DNA of 64,000 nt, taken from NCBI GenBank assembly GCA_033782935.1, contig JAWQEG010000261.1, positions 62,001 to 126,000 of the forward strand. Reading direction: 5' to 3'. Both the position numbers and the translations under genes were made by a program. The stretch comes from Petrolisthes cinctipes (taxonomy: Eukaryota > Arthropoda > Malacostraca > Decapoda > Porcellanidae). Below the pieces are notes generated by a model. That model was given only the letters and a program-made list of their open reading frames with translations. It was not told where the DNA came from and made no database searches. Positions 10,208 to 22,290 of this stretch are shown here, piece by piece (the first letter of the stretch is position 1; the number at the start of each line of letters is the position of its first letter).

Positions 10208-13200
10208 TTACTGGCAGCCAGTTCCACCAGTTTTGTTACTGATCCAGTCTATGTAGTAGGCAACTCTTGTGTATACAACATCATAATTAACACCATTAGG
10301 TGGGCATTCTGGTTCAGCGTAGCTGGCGATGCCGACCTGTACCCACTGTGAATCACCTAACTGCACCACCACAGGGCCTCCCATATCACCCTGTGTGGAA
10401 ATAATGGAAGTGTTACCATGTATGTAATTGATTCATTGCCACCATCTTCACGACCCCCATTAAAATTCATCCCAAACCCAGGGAGAATATTATTAACACA
10501 ATTAGTTATTTTGCATTAGTGCATTTGACAGAACACACGCGAGTTTTAATAGTAGGTAACATGGTCTTTGGCAGATATTGCAAGGCATCAACGTTGTCAT
10601 TTAATTAAACTGATGTTTATAATAATATTAAATATACATACCTCACACTGAAACGTCGACGTTATTCCACATATAAACTGGCCTTCATCTATTGGCCTCA
10701 TCATCTGGCTGAAGCATCCTTGTGTACCTATATACTTCTCTGAACCTTGGATGGTGGAGTTTGGCTGGACTGTTGTGAGAAGTTGTATATTAATTATTAA
10801 GGAGATACTGCTTTGGTGAATAGAAGGGCTACTGACTCCTCCAACCTGTGCCACTAAATGGATGGATACCCTGTCACTAACATTGAGGTCTTCTCTTTCT
10901 TAGGATAATTTGGAGGAGTCAACAGTCTTTTAATTTACCATCAAGTCTCCCTTTAAGTTGGGTAGGGTTAGGTTAGAATAGATTGGAATAACATTCTGTT
11001 GTTTGAGTTACTGTGCATTAGAGTGGAATGTGTTATGTTCAAATAAACTGTGTTGGGTTATGTTTGGTTAGGATAGGTTGGTTGTGCTGCTTATTAGCAC
11101 ACATTACATTACCCGTTTTATACATAATGCTAGTTTTGTGTTCGAATTGGTTATGTTAGGTATAAATAAGTACTATGTGTGCTTGATTATATGTACAAAT
11201 GTTGTGTATGTATGGATGTAACTCACTTCCTTCCGTAAAAGTGCCCCAAGCAGGTTGATAAGAAATGGTATACCCGTCTACTAGAATTCCTTGTGGCACA
11301 CATATGGGTTTCATGCTAGTAGAAAATGTAACAGGGCTTGACAATTGAATCACTGCCACGTCATTGATCTGGTGGAAGAGAGAGAGAGAGAGATGTAACT
11401 TAATCATTTGACTACCATCAGTTCATCCTTAGTAAGTTTATTCCTTTGATAGTCATGCTGCAAATTAAAAGATGATACTGCTTGAAATAAAAAAGTAAGT
11501 TTAGATTATAATTATGAACCATTGAATCGTCACGAAATATCCCTTTGGGTTTGTAAAAATAACTATAACTAAACTTTGAGATTATTAGCAGTTGTAGGTG
11601 TTTTGTAAACTAATTGGTTTTCCACAGCTAATCAAAATACAATAGTATATCAATACTGGCCGTTAACAGGTTAACTAAAATTTCTATTAATTTACCACAC
11701 TGTCTTCCGATTCAAAATAATCCTCATGTGTAATGAAGGTATTGACGGGTAAATCGTTCAGCATATCCAGTTCAATGTCCCCTCCGCGTACTTCTACAAT
11801 TTCGGCCTCAGTTCTGTGAGATAGATAGAGCAAGAGATGGGGAGGAGGGGTGTGATTAAGCGAGAAAGTAATTGTGTGTTTGTGTGTGATTTACAAAACT
11901 CTTAAATTGCAAGCTTAAACCAGATGAAACTGGGTGAACATAAATATTGGGTTCCCAAAAGGTGTCAAACTAAATCCCAATGGCAGGATTTTAGCTTGGA
12001 AGTGAATGCTGCTGTCATGTCCATACAAGAAATAGGAAATGTCAAGATTGATTAATATACCTACCCATTAGAATCAAAGAAGCAGTGAGCAGCAGTCAAA
12101 ATCCACTGTGCCTTGATGATTGAGCCTCCACAATAGTATGGGGAACCAGAGATTGTTGACACCACCAGCACATAGTAAGGGTACTCGCCCTGAATGGCAT
12201 CCACGTTTGATGAATTACCGGTAACGTTGTTTACGAATTCTCCGCAATTTGCTGTCAGAATGTAAAAGTATGCATGTGATTCGAATAACTATATTTTCTC
12301 CCTTCACACCCACGCTACCTTGGAATCATAACTACCAGTCAAATAGATAACGTGACTACTATCGCTAGTGGAAAGAAAAAACGCTGAACTTTACACTACA
12401 CTATTCATACTTTTCGAAAAAAAAAAAAAAAACTTTAGTTCTTGTCTCGGAGAAATGAATAAATATTTTGTTCCTTCTTAGGCTATTTGGCTTTGAAGAT
12501 TACCATTACTGATAAAAGTCCTGCATACAGTCACTATTGAAAATGTGTATATTTCTATATCATGGGTTCTGATTCATATAACTCCTTTCATTAGCCATAG
12601 GCCTAAGACACCTAAAAACATTTTGTACCAATGTACATTCGGCAAAAAAAGTTTCGTTACCATCCCTTTAACAGTGTGATGTAATGTTGGTACACCTGAC
12701 TGGCGAGTGTAGTACCTCCGCCACCCTCTCCGGCCTCCGTAGGCTCAGTGTCTCATGGGCAAGGAAGAAGAGATGACATTCTTTCACCTAGTTCTATTTT
12801 TTCTGGGTATTTCACGGTTATTCTTGTTCTAAGATACTCATACGCATTTACTTATGTTTAATAATGAATAGTTAAATAGTAAGAGTTCTTGAACACTTAA
12901 AATTTAATTTCAAATCAGATAAACTTTTGATATAAAAAAAGTTTCCACTGGTGGGGCAAAGACGACACCCGTCCGGCATGTCCCGGATGACACGAGGCAC
13001 AGCTGCCCAGTCGGTGGAGTACCAAAACTACCGCGCTTAACGTAGGGGTGGTAACAAAACTTTTTTTGCCGACTGTACTTGACTAAATAAAAGGAATTTT
13101 TTTTATATTACCACAATACAATGACGGTAAGGGAGTTGTAGTGGTTGTAGATGTAGTGGTTGTAGATGTAGTGGTTGTAGATGTTGTGGTTGTAGTTGTA

Positions 13201-14770
13201 GATGTAGTGGTTGTGGTTGTAGATGTAGTGGTTGTGGTTGTAGATGTAGTGGTAGTGGTTGTAGATGTAGTGGTAGTGGTTGTAGATGTAGTGGTAGTGG
13301 TTGTAGATGTAGTGGTTGTGGTTGTAGATGTAGTAGTAGTGGTTGTAGATGTAGTGGTTGTAGATGTAGTTGAAGTAGTTGTAGATGTAGTGGTTGTGGT
13401 TGTAGATGTAGTGGTAGTGGTTGTAGATGTAGTGGTAGTGGTTGTAGATGTAGTGGTAGTGGTTGTAGATGTAGTGGTAGTGGTTGTAGATGTAGTGGTT
13501 GTGGTTGTAGATGTAGTGGTTGTGGTTGTAGATGTAATGGTTGGAGATGTACTGGTTGTAGTTGTTGTGGTTGTAGATGTAGTGGTTGTAGATGTAGTAG
13601 TTGATGTAGATGTTGTGGTTGTAGATATAGTTGTTGTAGTTGTAGATGTAGTGGTTGTGGTTGTTAATGTAGTTGGAGATGTAGTGGTTGGAGATGTAGT
13701 GGTTGTAGATGTAGTAGTTGTGGTTGTATATGTAGTTGTTGTAGTTGTAGATGTAGTGGTTGTGGTTGTAGATGTAGTGGTTGTAGATGTAGTGGTAGTG
13801 GTTGTAGATGTAGTGGTTGTAGATGTAGTTGTTGTGGTTGTAGATGTAGTTGTTGTGGTTGTAGAAGTAGTAGTTGATGTAGATGTTGTGGTTGTTGATG
13901 TAATGGGTGTGGTTGTTGTGGTTGTAGATGTAGTTGTTGTAGATGTAGTTGTTGTAGATGTAGTAGTTGCTGTTGTAGATGTAGTAGTTGCTGTTGTAGA
14001 TGTAGTAATTGTGGTTGTAGATGTAGTAGTTGTTGTTGTAGATGTAGTTGTAGTGGCTGTTGATGTAGTGCTAGTGGTTGTAGATGTAGTGGATGTGGTT
14101 GTAGTTGATGTAGTGGTTGTGGTTGTAGATGAAGTGGTTGATGATGTAGTGGTTGTGGTTGAAGATGTAGTGGGTGTAGTTGTTGATGCAGTGGCTGTAG
14201 ATGTAGTGGTTGTGGTTGTAGATGTAGTTGGGTTAGTTATTGATGTAGTAGTTGTAGATGTAGTGGTTGTTAATGTAGCTGCAGTGGTAGTGGTTGTAGA
14301 TTTGGTCGTTGTGGTTGTAGATTTAGTAGGTGTATGTTTTGTTGTAGTGGTTGTTATTGTAGCAGTAGTGGTTGTGGTTGTAGATTTGGTGGTAGTGGAA
14401 GTAGCGGCAGTTGTTGTGGTTGTAAATGAAGTGGTTGTTGGTGGAGGTGGTGACTCAGTGGTTGTTGGTGGAGGGGATGGCTGAGAGGTTGTTGGTGGAG
14501 GGGGTGGCTGAGAGGTTGTTGGTGGAGAGGGTGGCTGGGTGGTTGTTGGTGGAGGGGGTGGCTGAGAGGTTGTTGGTGGAGGGGGTGGCTGGGTGGTTGT
14601 TGGTGGAGGGGGTGGCTGAGAGGTTGTTGGTTGAGGGGGTGGCTGAGAGGTTGTTGGTGGAGGGGGTGGCTGAGAGGTTGTTGGTGGAGGGGTTGGCTGA
14701 GAGGTTGTTGGTGGAGGGGGTGGCTGAGAGGTTGTTGGTGGAGGGGATGACTCAGTGGTTGTTGATGATC
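10208..14770 (-). CDS. Mucin-stalked serine protease homolog, left copy (5' end missing)
   Basis: This is a chymotrypsin-fold (S1) domain spliced behind a Pro/Thr-rich exon. Minus-strand exons are 14770-13112, 12251-12065, 11813-11696, 11368-11227, 10838-10642 and 10390-10208, all with GT-AG junctions and consistent phases (828 codons including stop). Landmarks are CGEFVNN at the activation point, CGGSIIKAQWILTAAHC (His57), INDVAVIQL (Asp102), ICVP, AWG, a CF...FICG disulfide pair, and CEGDMGGPVVV, where catalytic Ser195 is Met. It should therefore fold but not hydrolyse peptides. The S1 pocket is also altered (Phe at the 189 position, SYA for SWG). The acceptor of the fifth exon listed could be shifted by 3 nt. 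The first exon(s) and signal peptide were not found; secretion is inferred from family habit and disulfides. Non-catalytic homologs in crustaceans act as immune cofactors or adhesion factors; the role here is unknown. Confidence 0.85.
12636..13075. mobile_element. TA-flanked MITE in the intron after the mucin exon (left)
   Basis: The inverted ends read CATTCGGCAAAAAAAGTTTC and CAGTCGGCAAAAAAAGTTTT, bounded by TA dinucleotides, as in Tc1/mariner-derived MITEs. The counterpart at 51077-51516 sits at the same intron position, so insertion preceded the duplication. Confidence 0.85.
13112..14770 (-). CDS. Mucin-like Pro/Thr exon of the left protease homolog
   Basis: This single 1659-bp exon runs from an acceptor (CTGTTTCAG) to a donor (GTAATA). 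It begins with about 12 nonapeptide units of the type PPPPPTTSQ, some with TTTQ, then a long low-complexity stretch of TTTTTTS units. It ends PLPSLYC, joined in phase to ANCGEFVNN of the protease domain. Dense Thr/Ser with Pro is the signature of a heavily O-glycosylated, extended stalk. The right-arm exon is 156 bp shorter and uses TTTE units. Both strands are open because the repeat lacks stops; the coding strand is fixed by the splice sites and by the fusion to the protease domain. Confidence 0.85.
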
Positions 14771-14959
14771 CTGAAACAGAGAAAAATCTTTCTGGAAAAC
14801 ACATCCACAAAATATATAGAGCCAATAGAAATTCTTATGGTTGTCTGTTTCTCCATTTTTATGACCTGGCTATGTGTGTGTGTGTGTGTGTGTGTGTATA
14901 AATCTAAAAGTGTAAGGGAAGGACCCGATACCCCTGGTAACCTAGAGCCAGCGCGCTAA

Positions 14960-15660
14960 AGACTCTAGGGATATTATGCACTCGTGTTAATTGGAAAAAA
15001 TACACAAAAGTTACAGAGTATTAAGCGAAGGCTATAAGATTTTCGTAGTTGGATTTTTACGAAAGAATGACGGAAGTGATAGACTGCCCGGTCGGAACAA
15101 AGTGTGTTCACTTTCTCAGCCGATCTTTGCATTGTTTTTCTGAACCTTTAGAATGAGATTTAAGATGAATTTGATGAGGGAGAGGAAGTTATTTTCCCAT
15201 GAGTAGACGATGGACCATTAATACAAGCGACAAGCACATGCAACATTGATAATTTTCTATAGATGATGGTAAAATTTTACAACCAATATACGCAAATTTG
15301 AAGATTACTCCAGCCTCCACACTAAGCAGAAAAACAGACACTCTCTAGTTATAATGAGCATTAGTTCGTTATATTTATTATTAGAAGGAAATTTGAGGGT
15401 TTCAAATTGCTTTCAAAAGAAAATCCTCATAATAAATAATCAAGATGAATGAGTAAGAAGTCACACATTAGGCACTTAAATGTTACTTATTGACAACGAC
15501 TTTAAAATTTTACCTTCACCTAAGGAAAGGAAGATTGCAGCATACCAAACACAATACATCATACTAGTGCTTGCAGACTCAGAGTCGTTAAATCCACATC
15601 TTGTTTTCAACGTGCATGGTGTTTGGTCGTTTCATTTAACTTTTGTGATGAGTACAGTTA
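14960..15660. other. Upstream flank of the left mucin exon; no exon fixed
   Basis: The sequence is conserved with 48620-49370 in the right arm. The missing 5' exon must end in phase 1 (its last base joined to GA/AA at the mucin exon start), but no signal-peptide-like frame with such a donor was recognised here. Confidence 0.4.
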
Positions 15661-15674
15661 GATACCGATCTTGA

Positions 15675-15678
<4 letters not shown>

Positions 15679-15726
<48 letters not shown>
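15679..15726. repeat. (CA)n microsatellite
   Basis: About 24 perfect AC units. The matching tract in the right arm (48581-48610) is shorter. Confidence 0.95.
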
Positions 15727-15729
15727 TCT

Positions 15730-17220
15730 AACACAAAAGTGGAAATCAACACCATGTGTGTTGCAAAGAAGAACAATGTGCATGTACAACTGGAACAGGA
15801 GATTATTATACTTACAACAACGGAAGAAACTTTGGTGATGGCACAGCCGGGAACAATGTACCCACACGTATATTGGGACAAAAGTGGCCTCTGACATCAG
15901 CTCGTGTAATTGTTAACATTTAGATGGTATTATTAGTGAATAATGATGTGATGTTTTTATCGGAGTATGTGTAACAGTTTGTGTAGTGAAACTGTGTATA
16001 AAATAATTCCATGTATTTCAGTAATGTGTAAAATTGTCGTGTACGTCATTGAAACAGTGTAATAATATAGTGATAATCTGTAAATTTGTATGATGGGGTA
16101 TTACCAGATGCCACTTTGTATTCAGTATTAATGTTGAAGTCCATTACTGTTGTGGTCATAACAAATCATTCATCCTCATCTACCCTGCCACTTTATGTGA
16201 GACCGGTCAGTGTAGAGTGAGAGGGGGAATGGGAAAAGAAAGAAAGGATAAGTGGTTGAAGTTTAGTAGAGAAAGAGGAGAGTTAGGTGTATGGGAAATA
16301 AAGATGATGGACAACTTTCATATCGATGACTGTTTATTGTTCCAGCACTGTTCTTACCTTCCATGTCATAACATAATATACTTATAGTCTGGAGAGGTCC
16401 TTTGGTGGCAGGATTCAGTACCAACTAGGGTATTATAAAGTCTTGTTTTTCTGCAACATATTTCAAATGTTCGTAACAATTAGCTTCGTAGCTCCGCCGT
16501 CGTTGCGACGACAAAACGAGACATTGGCAGTCCCTGCTACAAAGTATTATTTGTGGATTAACTGTAGAGTATTATCTACTAAAATCTGGTCAATAATAGA
16601 GAACCAAAATTTCATCAAGAACAATTGTAAGTAGAATTCTGTGAGTTGAATTGAAACATTGACATTGTAACTAATAATATCGTAACATAGAACAAAAAAT
16701 GTAGATTTAGAAATTGAAATCTGCAATCTCGTGAATGTAGAATGCTAAGAAAGAACCCACCAAACTTCAAAGCAAGTGCATTATTCTAGAGATTATATCT
16801 TCTTAATTAAAACTCTCAGTTGTCCATACCTCTGACAAAACACATGTAATAATTTGTGGTGTACTTATTAGGCAAGACTAATTTTGTTGTACAATAGTGT
16901 ATAAACTCCAATAATGTGTTCTGGTGCAGTACAACACGATGACCAGCAAATGAAGTTGTAAACATCAGTCTTTCCAAATGTATTTACCAAATCTTTGATG
17001 GTCCTTGAGATTATTAATGGTCCTCGAAAGAATTGACACCCCTGGTCTAGAATAATACACATGTTTTGAAGTTATTTTCCCTTACCATCCAAAAACGTAT
17101 CAACATTCGGCTACAAACGTTTAATTAATTGATATTATTTTATTAAGTTTGAAAGTTATATCCAACTAGCTGTGACTCTGCACAAAAGTGTAAGTTAAGG
17201 AAATTTGATATAAATAAACA
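15730..17220. other. Non-coding arm sequence; one exon-like block
   Basis: Mostly non-coding sequence shared with 46230-48580. At about 15812-15888 on the minus strand there is a block bounded by AG and GTAAGT, matching 48415-48490 in the right arm; it is discussed as a finding. Otherwise no gene was recognised. Confidence 0.35.
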
Positions 17221-17226
17221 ATAATT

Positions 17227-17390
17227 GATACTCCACTGCAGGGTGGCCTTTCCCAAGACACTTCACCTCTCTGTCTGCTGTTAGTCTACTCCAGCCCACT
17301 TCTGTGATCGTTTTAATCTCATCTCTCCATCGGTATCTTTTTCTTCTCTGGCTACTTCTTCTATCCCTGGGTTGAACTGAAAGGTACAGT
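17227..17390 (-). pseudogene. Non-LTR RT C-terminal fragment (left arm)
   Basis: The minus strand reads QRRKRYRWRDEIKTI and then GWSRLTADREVKCLGKGHP. The pattern (K/R)RWRDEIxxxxGxxWxxxAxDRxxWxxLGEAF is the tail following the reverse transcriptase of many arthropod non-LTR elements. The shared copy at 46080-46225 shows it predates the duplication. Confidence 0.6.
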
Positions 17391-17399
17391 GCAATAACG

Positions 17400-17985
17400 T
17401 TAAATAGTGCTCGACTATTCTAATATAACCTGATCGTAGAGTTTAAACAATTTATTATTATCGTATGTAAGTTTTATCTAAACCGACTTAATTTCAAAAT
17501 TTGACAATAATATAACAGATTTAATTCGTTTGTTTTAACACTAGTACAAAATCAACTTTTGAAGAACAACGTAGATTTAGCCATAATATTGTGTTTACTT
17601 TGACTGGCCAGAAGAGAAGTAAGTATGACCTGTGAGTTAACTTCAAATGATCACTCATTAATCATATATTACTGTTTAACATGTACCCACACATAGTGTA
17701 CAGACATCTGAGGACAAATGTTGTAATATTTATAAAATAATCATTGCTATTAAGAGAAATAACCGATTAATTTAAAACACTATATAGCCATATTAGAGAA
17801 GTAAGTATACACTCAGTTATTCAAATTGATTTAGAAGTTGTAAATACCTTAAAAATGAGCCAGCGTCTTGTGGTTTGAGTATGTCATATTTGGCAAACTA
17901 GCGGGCGGGATTATCACTCCATCTGCCAGCACCCTACAGCTCACCATATTATTGAAGGGCCATAACAAGGTCCAGATAGAGAGAT
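17400..17985. other. Arm sequence between two transposon relics
   Basis: Non-coding sequence matched by 44600-46080 of the right arm, apart from a right-arm insert of about 880 bp (44986-45862). No gene recognised. Confidence 0.4.
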
Positions 17986-18667
17986 CGGCCAGCCAACGAG
18001 TGATAAGTGAGATACAGGCCGCGCTGAGTTGACGTCAGATGAACCACACTGGTCCTTACGACCCTGTGCCTCAGCTAGACTTACTTGCATTTTTTTTTCT
18101 ATATTTATCGTACAATTTACATATTAAAGAGATATTATCTGTATTGTTTTTCATTATTTAAAGTGAAAGTAAATTAAGAATATAGCCTTATGTTCCTATA
18201 AACAGACAATTAGAGATATGTATTCTACAGTACTTGTTACTTCGTTTCATAATTTTCATCTTTTCACAGCCACAAGTTTTATAACATGTTTCACACTTTT
18301 AATGAAAATAATTTAAAATATTATTTTCATTTGGGTTATGAATTAAGTTATGGTAACTTTGTCTGACTCCTGTATTCGGGAAATGATGACAGCAAATAAG
18401 ACAGAGTACGGTTTAACTTACAAATTCAATGAAGTGCACCTAAATATTTGCGGTCAGTAAAGACAAATGGTTAAGTATGCAGCCCAATTACTTTCTAGTT
18501 CATGTTCATATTCACTTAATTAAGTATCTTGGAAAAGGAGCCTGATGAGAACTGTAAACTGTGAGGAAACAACTGAATTTATGTCTTTCTGACGAATGGT
18601 TCAGCCAAATGAGATCTTCACATAGGTTCGGGGAGAATTAATCTCTTAATACATTAGGAATTAATAC

Positions 18668-18865
18668 AGATGATTGATTGATTGATGTTAGACGCCGCAA
18701 CAGCGAGGTCATATAGCGCCAGAAAAAGGTGATAGAGAGGTAAGACAGCCAGCAGGAAGGATATAAAAAGAAAATAGAGACAATTGAAGAACTGAAAGGG
18801 AGTTGCTGAGGCCGAATGGGCGCCAAAACCCTTATAGTATTGCCCACATCACTACAGGCTATACA
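18668..18865 (-). repeat. SINE-like repeat with (AATC)n tail
   Basis: Minus-oriented copy of the family that runs from GATGTGGGCAATACTTTAAG through TTTTGGCGCCCC and TTCTGGCGCTATATGACCTC to ATATCAATCAATCAATC. The tetranucleotide tail resembles those of retroposed SINEs. It is shared with 43720-43910, so it is older than the duplication. Confidence 0.8.
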
Positions 18866-19018
18866 CTCTACAGGATAGCACAGATTAACAACTAAGTGTT
18901 GCATAAGATAACTAAAATGATGCTGGGGTTTATACAAGTTCCATAAATGAGTTATTCTCTCTTCTCAGTCACTTATAAGGTTGCACGAGAAGCATAATTA
19001 AAAAAATCTTTCAATCAT

Positions 19019-19880
19019 GAATATATTCCCATTAGGAGACTAAATCAGGAGTGTCTGGAACATATGCTTGGGTTCACTAGACAAATAAATGACATGTATA
19101 ACCGTCCCAATCTTCTGAACTTTTATATTTCACCTAAAATATTGTTGCTGGGAAAGAATGTATCACTTCTTGCAAATAAATGTAATACCACTAATGGAAA
19201 TGTTGACTGTATGTCCAATACTACGAACTGAGGACTATGAACGTCAAAGCAAATCATCTAGTGATAGGGACTTGGCAGTGGAATTGTATGTAACTAGACT
19301 TGGTTTTAAAGAACTGGATATTGGTAATAAATTAATGAATGATACGGTTGATGATTTTGATGACCAGCTTGGGGATGGGTTACGGTTTTGTAAAAGTGTA
19401 AGCAAATCAGAATTTGCAATAGCTGAAGTAAAATTTCTAAGGTACACTCGCGATCCAAAATTTATATCCAGTTCTTGTTGAAGTTTCGAATCATTTGACA
19501 TACTAGTGAACCAATTACAACGCTTATCCTGTTCCATATTTGCTTGAACTCGCTTAATACTCGATCAGGCTATTCGAAGCAAGCCTAGATACATATTTTG
19601 GATTGCGAGTGTACATTGTTGACTACATTATACGCAAAAAATCTAAAAAATGAACTAATTTGGCACAAAAACCTAGTGACTGCAATTCCTTGGTCAACAT
19701 ATGGAATCAATAGACAATAACACTATTACCTTCCTTCTGATTTTTTTTCTCAGCTGACCAGTATGAGAGAGATTTTAATGCTTTACATGGAGACATCCTT
19801 AATTCAGGGAGAAGAAATTTGTACAAAAACAATGTATCTGAGATAAAGCATGTAGGTGTTGATTTAGCAATAGATAAGAT
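19019..19880 (+). pseudogene. P-element (THAP9-like) transposase C-terminal relic
   Basis: The first frame reads RLNQECLEHMLGFTRQIN, then SPKILLLGKNVSLLANKCNT. The LNQDxLExxFGxIR motif followed by SLLANKCNT is characteristic of the GTP-binding/RNase-H region of P-element and THAP9 transposases. A frame change then gives the 107-codon piece 19158-19481 (DFDDQLGDGLRF...AEVKFLR), which is cut by a TA-flanked MITE. A last piece, 19760-19880, reads KNNVSEIKHVGVDLAIDKI. It is frameshifted and interrupted, so dead. The same relic is at about 42820-43560 in the other arm. Confidence 0.7.
19445..19611. mobile_element. TA-flanked MITE (CACTCGCGATCC ends), left
   Basis: The inverted termini CACTCGCGATCCAAAAT and ATTTTGGATTGCGAGTG are flanked by TA. 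It is inserted in the P-transposase relic and present in the right arm at 42962-43128. Confidence 0.85.
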
Positions 19881-19982
19881 ATAATTTTTTTGCTAAATGT
19901 TGAATACTACTAACAAGAGAGTTGATTAGAAAGGTAAATCTTGTAGAGGTGAAAAGATGAGACTGATAAAGCTGAGTAAGTA

Positions 19983-20189
19983 CACTCGTGATACGTAATC
20001 CTTGACCAGAGACAAAGGGCAGGCACCAAACATACTCTGCATTCGAACTCAGCCTCTATATGTGAAAGGGAGGCACCACACATACTCTGCATTCGAACTC
20101 AGCCTCTATATTATGCACTGGGTGGGTAAATGAGCAATACCAGGCTTTCTTCTCCTCACACTCTGGTCAGAAATTATGTATCACGAGTG
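19983..20189. mobile_element. TA-flanked MITE with two internal 50-bp repeats (left)
   Basis: The termini are CACTCGTGATACGTAATC and ATTATGTATCACGAGTG with TA flanks. The internal unit (TCTGCATTCGAACTCAGCC...) occurs twice; the right-arm copy (42377-42732) has five. Confidence 0.85.
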
Positions 20190-20686
20190 TACTTACAGTA
20201 GACTAGTAGAAAACATGAGAAGAACATTTATTTGTTTCGTGACTACTGTGTATATGTTGCTGCATGTGGTATATTTATTGACTTGTCTATATATAATAAT
20301 ATACAACTTAATTTACTTTCACTTTTAACGCTGTAAAAAAATACCGATAATACATGTGGAATGAATTGTACGATGAATATAGAGAAAATAAATAATGCAA
20401 GGAAGTCAAGCTGAGGCACAGGGTCGTAGGGACAAGTGTGGTTCAGCTGACGTTATCAACTCATCGTGGCCCTTACCTCACTCGTTGGCTGGCCGACGCC
20501 TTTTTCTCCATCTCTTAAGCCTGACTATAGGTGTGAGCTATCATCCCGAAGTTGTTAAGTGAGTGAAGCGAGGTGTTCAAGTGTCCAGTATATATGATGA
20601 AAGGTGTACCAGGTGCCATCTAGCGGTGGGACCTTTGTTGACGTGGCAGAGATCGGTTGGAGCAAAGTGTAAACTCTAGGTCTTGA

Positions 20687-20688
<2 letters not shown>

Positions 20689-20722
<34 letters not shown>
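20689..20722. repeat. (AT)n microsatellite, left arm
   Basis: About 17 units, against about 46 at the equivalent right-arm site (41487-41578). Confidence 0.95.
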
Positions 20723-20724
<2 letters not shown>

Positions 20725-20726
<2 letters not shown>

Positions 20727-22090
20727 GGTAATACAAAGACATGAGGATTGAAAGTTTATTTACACTCAAAGAGGGGAGAGTCATCATGTATCACGTGAAC
20801 AAAGACACCTGATTTATCATTCAACATTCCTGATTAACCAGACTTATATTTAAAATCAAATTTGTTTACAATTTATCACACCTGAATGATCCATAGTTCC
20901 TGCTTAGATTCTTCTCAATATTAAGAGATTAACGGGATTCAATTACACTCCTTTTAAGGAGACTTTTAGTTCCAGCTATAATTTTGGCACCAATGCAGTC
21001 AGTGGCATTGTATTGGAATTATCCGCTATTTGACTGTTCTGTCCTTACACTATACATATGTTGTGTTATTCTGGTATCCATATTTTTCGATATAAAATTT
21101 ATTACATTGCTTGTAAGGAATGGTATATACAATACCTAAGTTGCTTGGTGGGCAATTTCTGATGAATTATTTGTTTATTTGATTAATTATTCTATTACCG
21201 TGTTATCATACTTAAATATTGTCTCCATACTTTCTCCAGTATTGGAACAACAACAAGAACATTTCCATAAAATGGGAAGACGAGAATTCTATGGTCGTGG
21301 CAATCAGTATTTGTTTTTATTTGCCCATGACAAAAACACTTTTTATTTATACTCATTACCTGTTCTGGTTACATGCCCAGTTTCTTTGTAGATTTTTACC
21401 TCTATCACAAAACACTCATAACTAGAGGGGACAAAACACACATACATAACTTAGCCTTATATAATGTTTGATTCCTTAACCATTCTGTCCCTCCATTTAT
21501 TAACTTATTTTGTAACTTATCTACCATCTACTCGTCCATCCAACTATTTATCTAACTTTACTTAATAAATATACGTGTAAACATCTATCTTCTCTGCTAT
21601 CTGTTGTCTCATATTTTAACATGTAATGTTTTCGCACTTCATGAAATAACAACTGTTGTAGTGGATAGTGGACAATGTGCTACTTCTCACCTCCATTGTA
21701 TAACAGCTAAAGTAGAGCACACCTGTGTCATGAGAAATACAAGTGACAGGACCTATTCTATGGTATTGGTTACAGACTTCACCTTATATATGTAGTATTT
21801 GCAGACACTGTTGTTTTCGAGTGTTTACCACATATTGAAAATGTAAGACTACAAAACTGTTGTACAACATTATTATTAGGTTGGTTGGTTGCTTTACAAT
21901 CACCGAGTCACTTGGTAGGCTATTCATTGCAATACTTCAAGAATAATGTCCTTTCTTTCCAGATAGCCTGTGTAATAATTCCTGTGGCTAACCGTACAAT
22001 ACTATATATATTCATTGTTCAGCTTTGATCGGATGTTTTAACACGCACAAACTCACACAAAATTTTAATCCTTATTATACAGAAGACTGA
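20725..22090. other. Highly conserved non-coding part of the arm
   Basis: Matches 40075-41480 inverted with few differences. Two short frames (21219-21425, 21604-21795) are almost unchanged between arms, but nothing supports coding: no family motif, no splice context, and the flanking non-coding DNA is equally conserved. Confidence 0.5.
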
Positions 22091-22203
22091 AAATTAATTT
22101 GATTACTTGAATTTTACCATTATATTTTTTTATGATTACTTTTTGTCTTGTGCTGGCGTTTTGTTTACTCAAAATCTGTTGACTGAGGAGGAGGTAGAGG
22201 AGC

Positions 22204-22290
22204 AGGAAAGTGTTTGTGTCTTATGCCCGGTTCACATGAGCCCGTGTGCAGGAAAGTGTTTGTGTCTTATGCCCGGTTCACATTAGAACC
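22204..22290. repeat. Tandem duplication of about 46 bp at a transposon end
   Basis: GCAGGAAAGTGTTTGTGTCT...GCCCGGTTCACAT is repeated twice, so the left terminus of the Harbinger-like element is partly duplicated. Confidence 0.8.

Larger units (their letters stand above)
17988..20494. mobile_element. P-element-like transposon relic with long inverted repeats (left)
   Basis: The ends carry inverted blocks beginning CGGCCAGCCAACGAGTG (17988) and ending CACTCGTTGGCTGGCCG (20494). Similarity extends through GAACCACACTGGTCC and CTGTGCCTCAGC and on to about 18200/20310, giving inverted repeats of roughly 200 bp. Between them is a P-type transposase relic (19019-19880), and later insertions (a SINE-like repeat and two MITEs) lie inside. 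The mirror copy is at about 41900-44600. Exact target duplications were not resolved. Confidence 0.6.

Noticed and set aside
13141..14484. 447-codon plus-strand frame of VVVDVV repeats opposite the left mucin exon
   Set aside because: It is the complement of the Thr-rich repeat, which lacks stops on both strands. Splice sites and fusion to the protease domain fix the minus strand as coding.
21219..21795. Two frames (68 and 63 codons) nearly identical between the arms, looking like conserved small genes
   Set aside because: The flanking non-coding DNA is equally conserved because the duplication is recent there. No motif or splice context supports coding.
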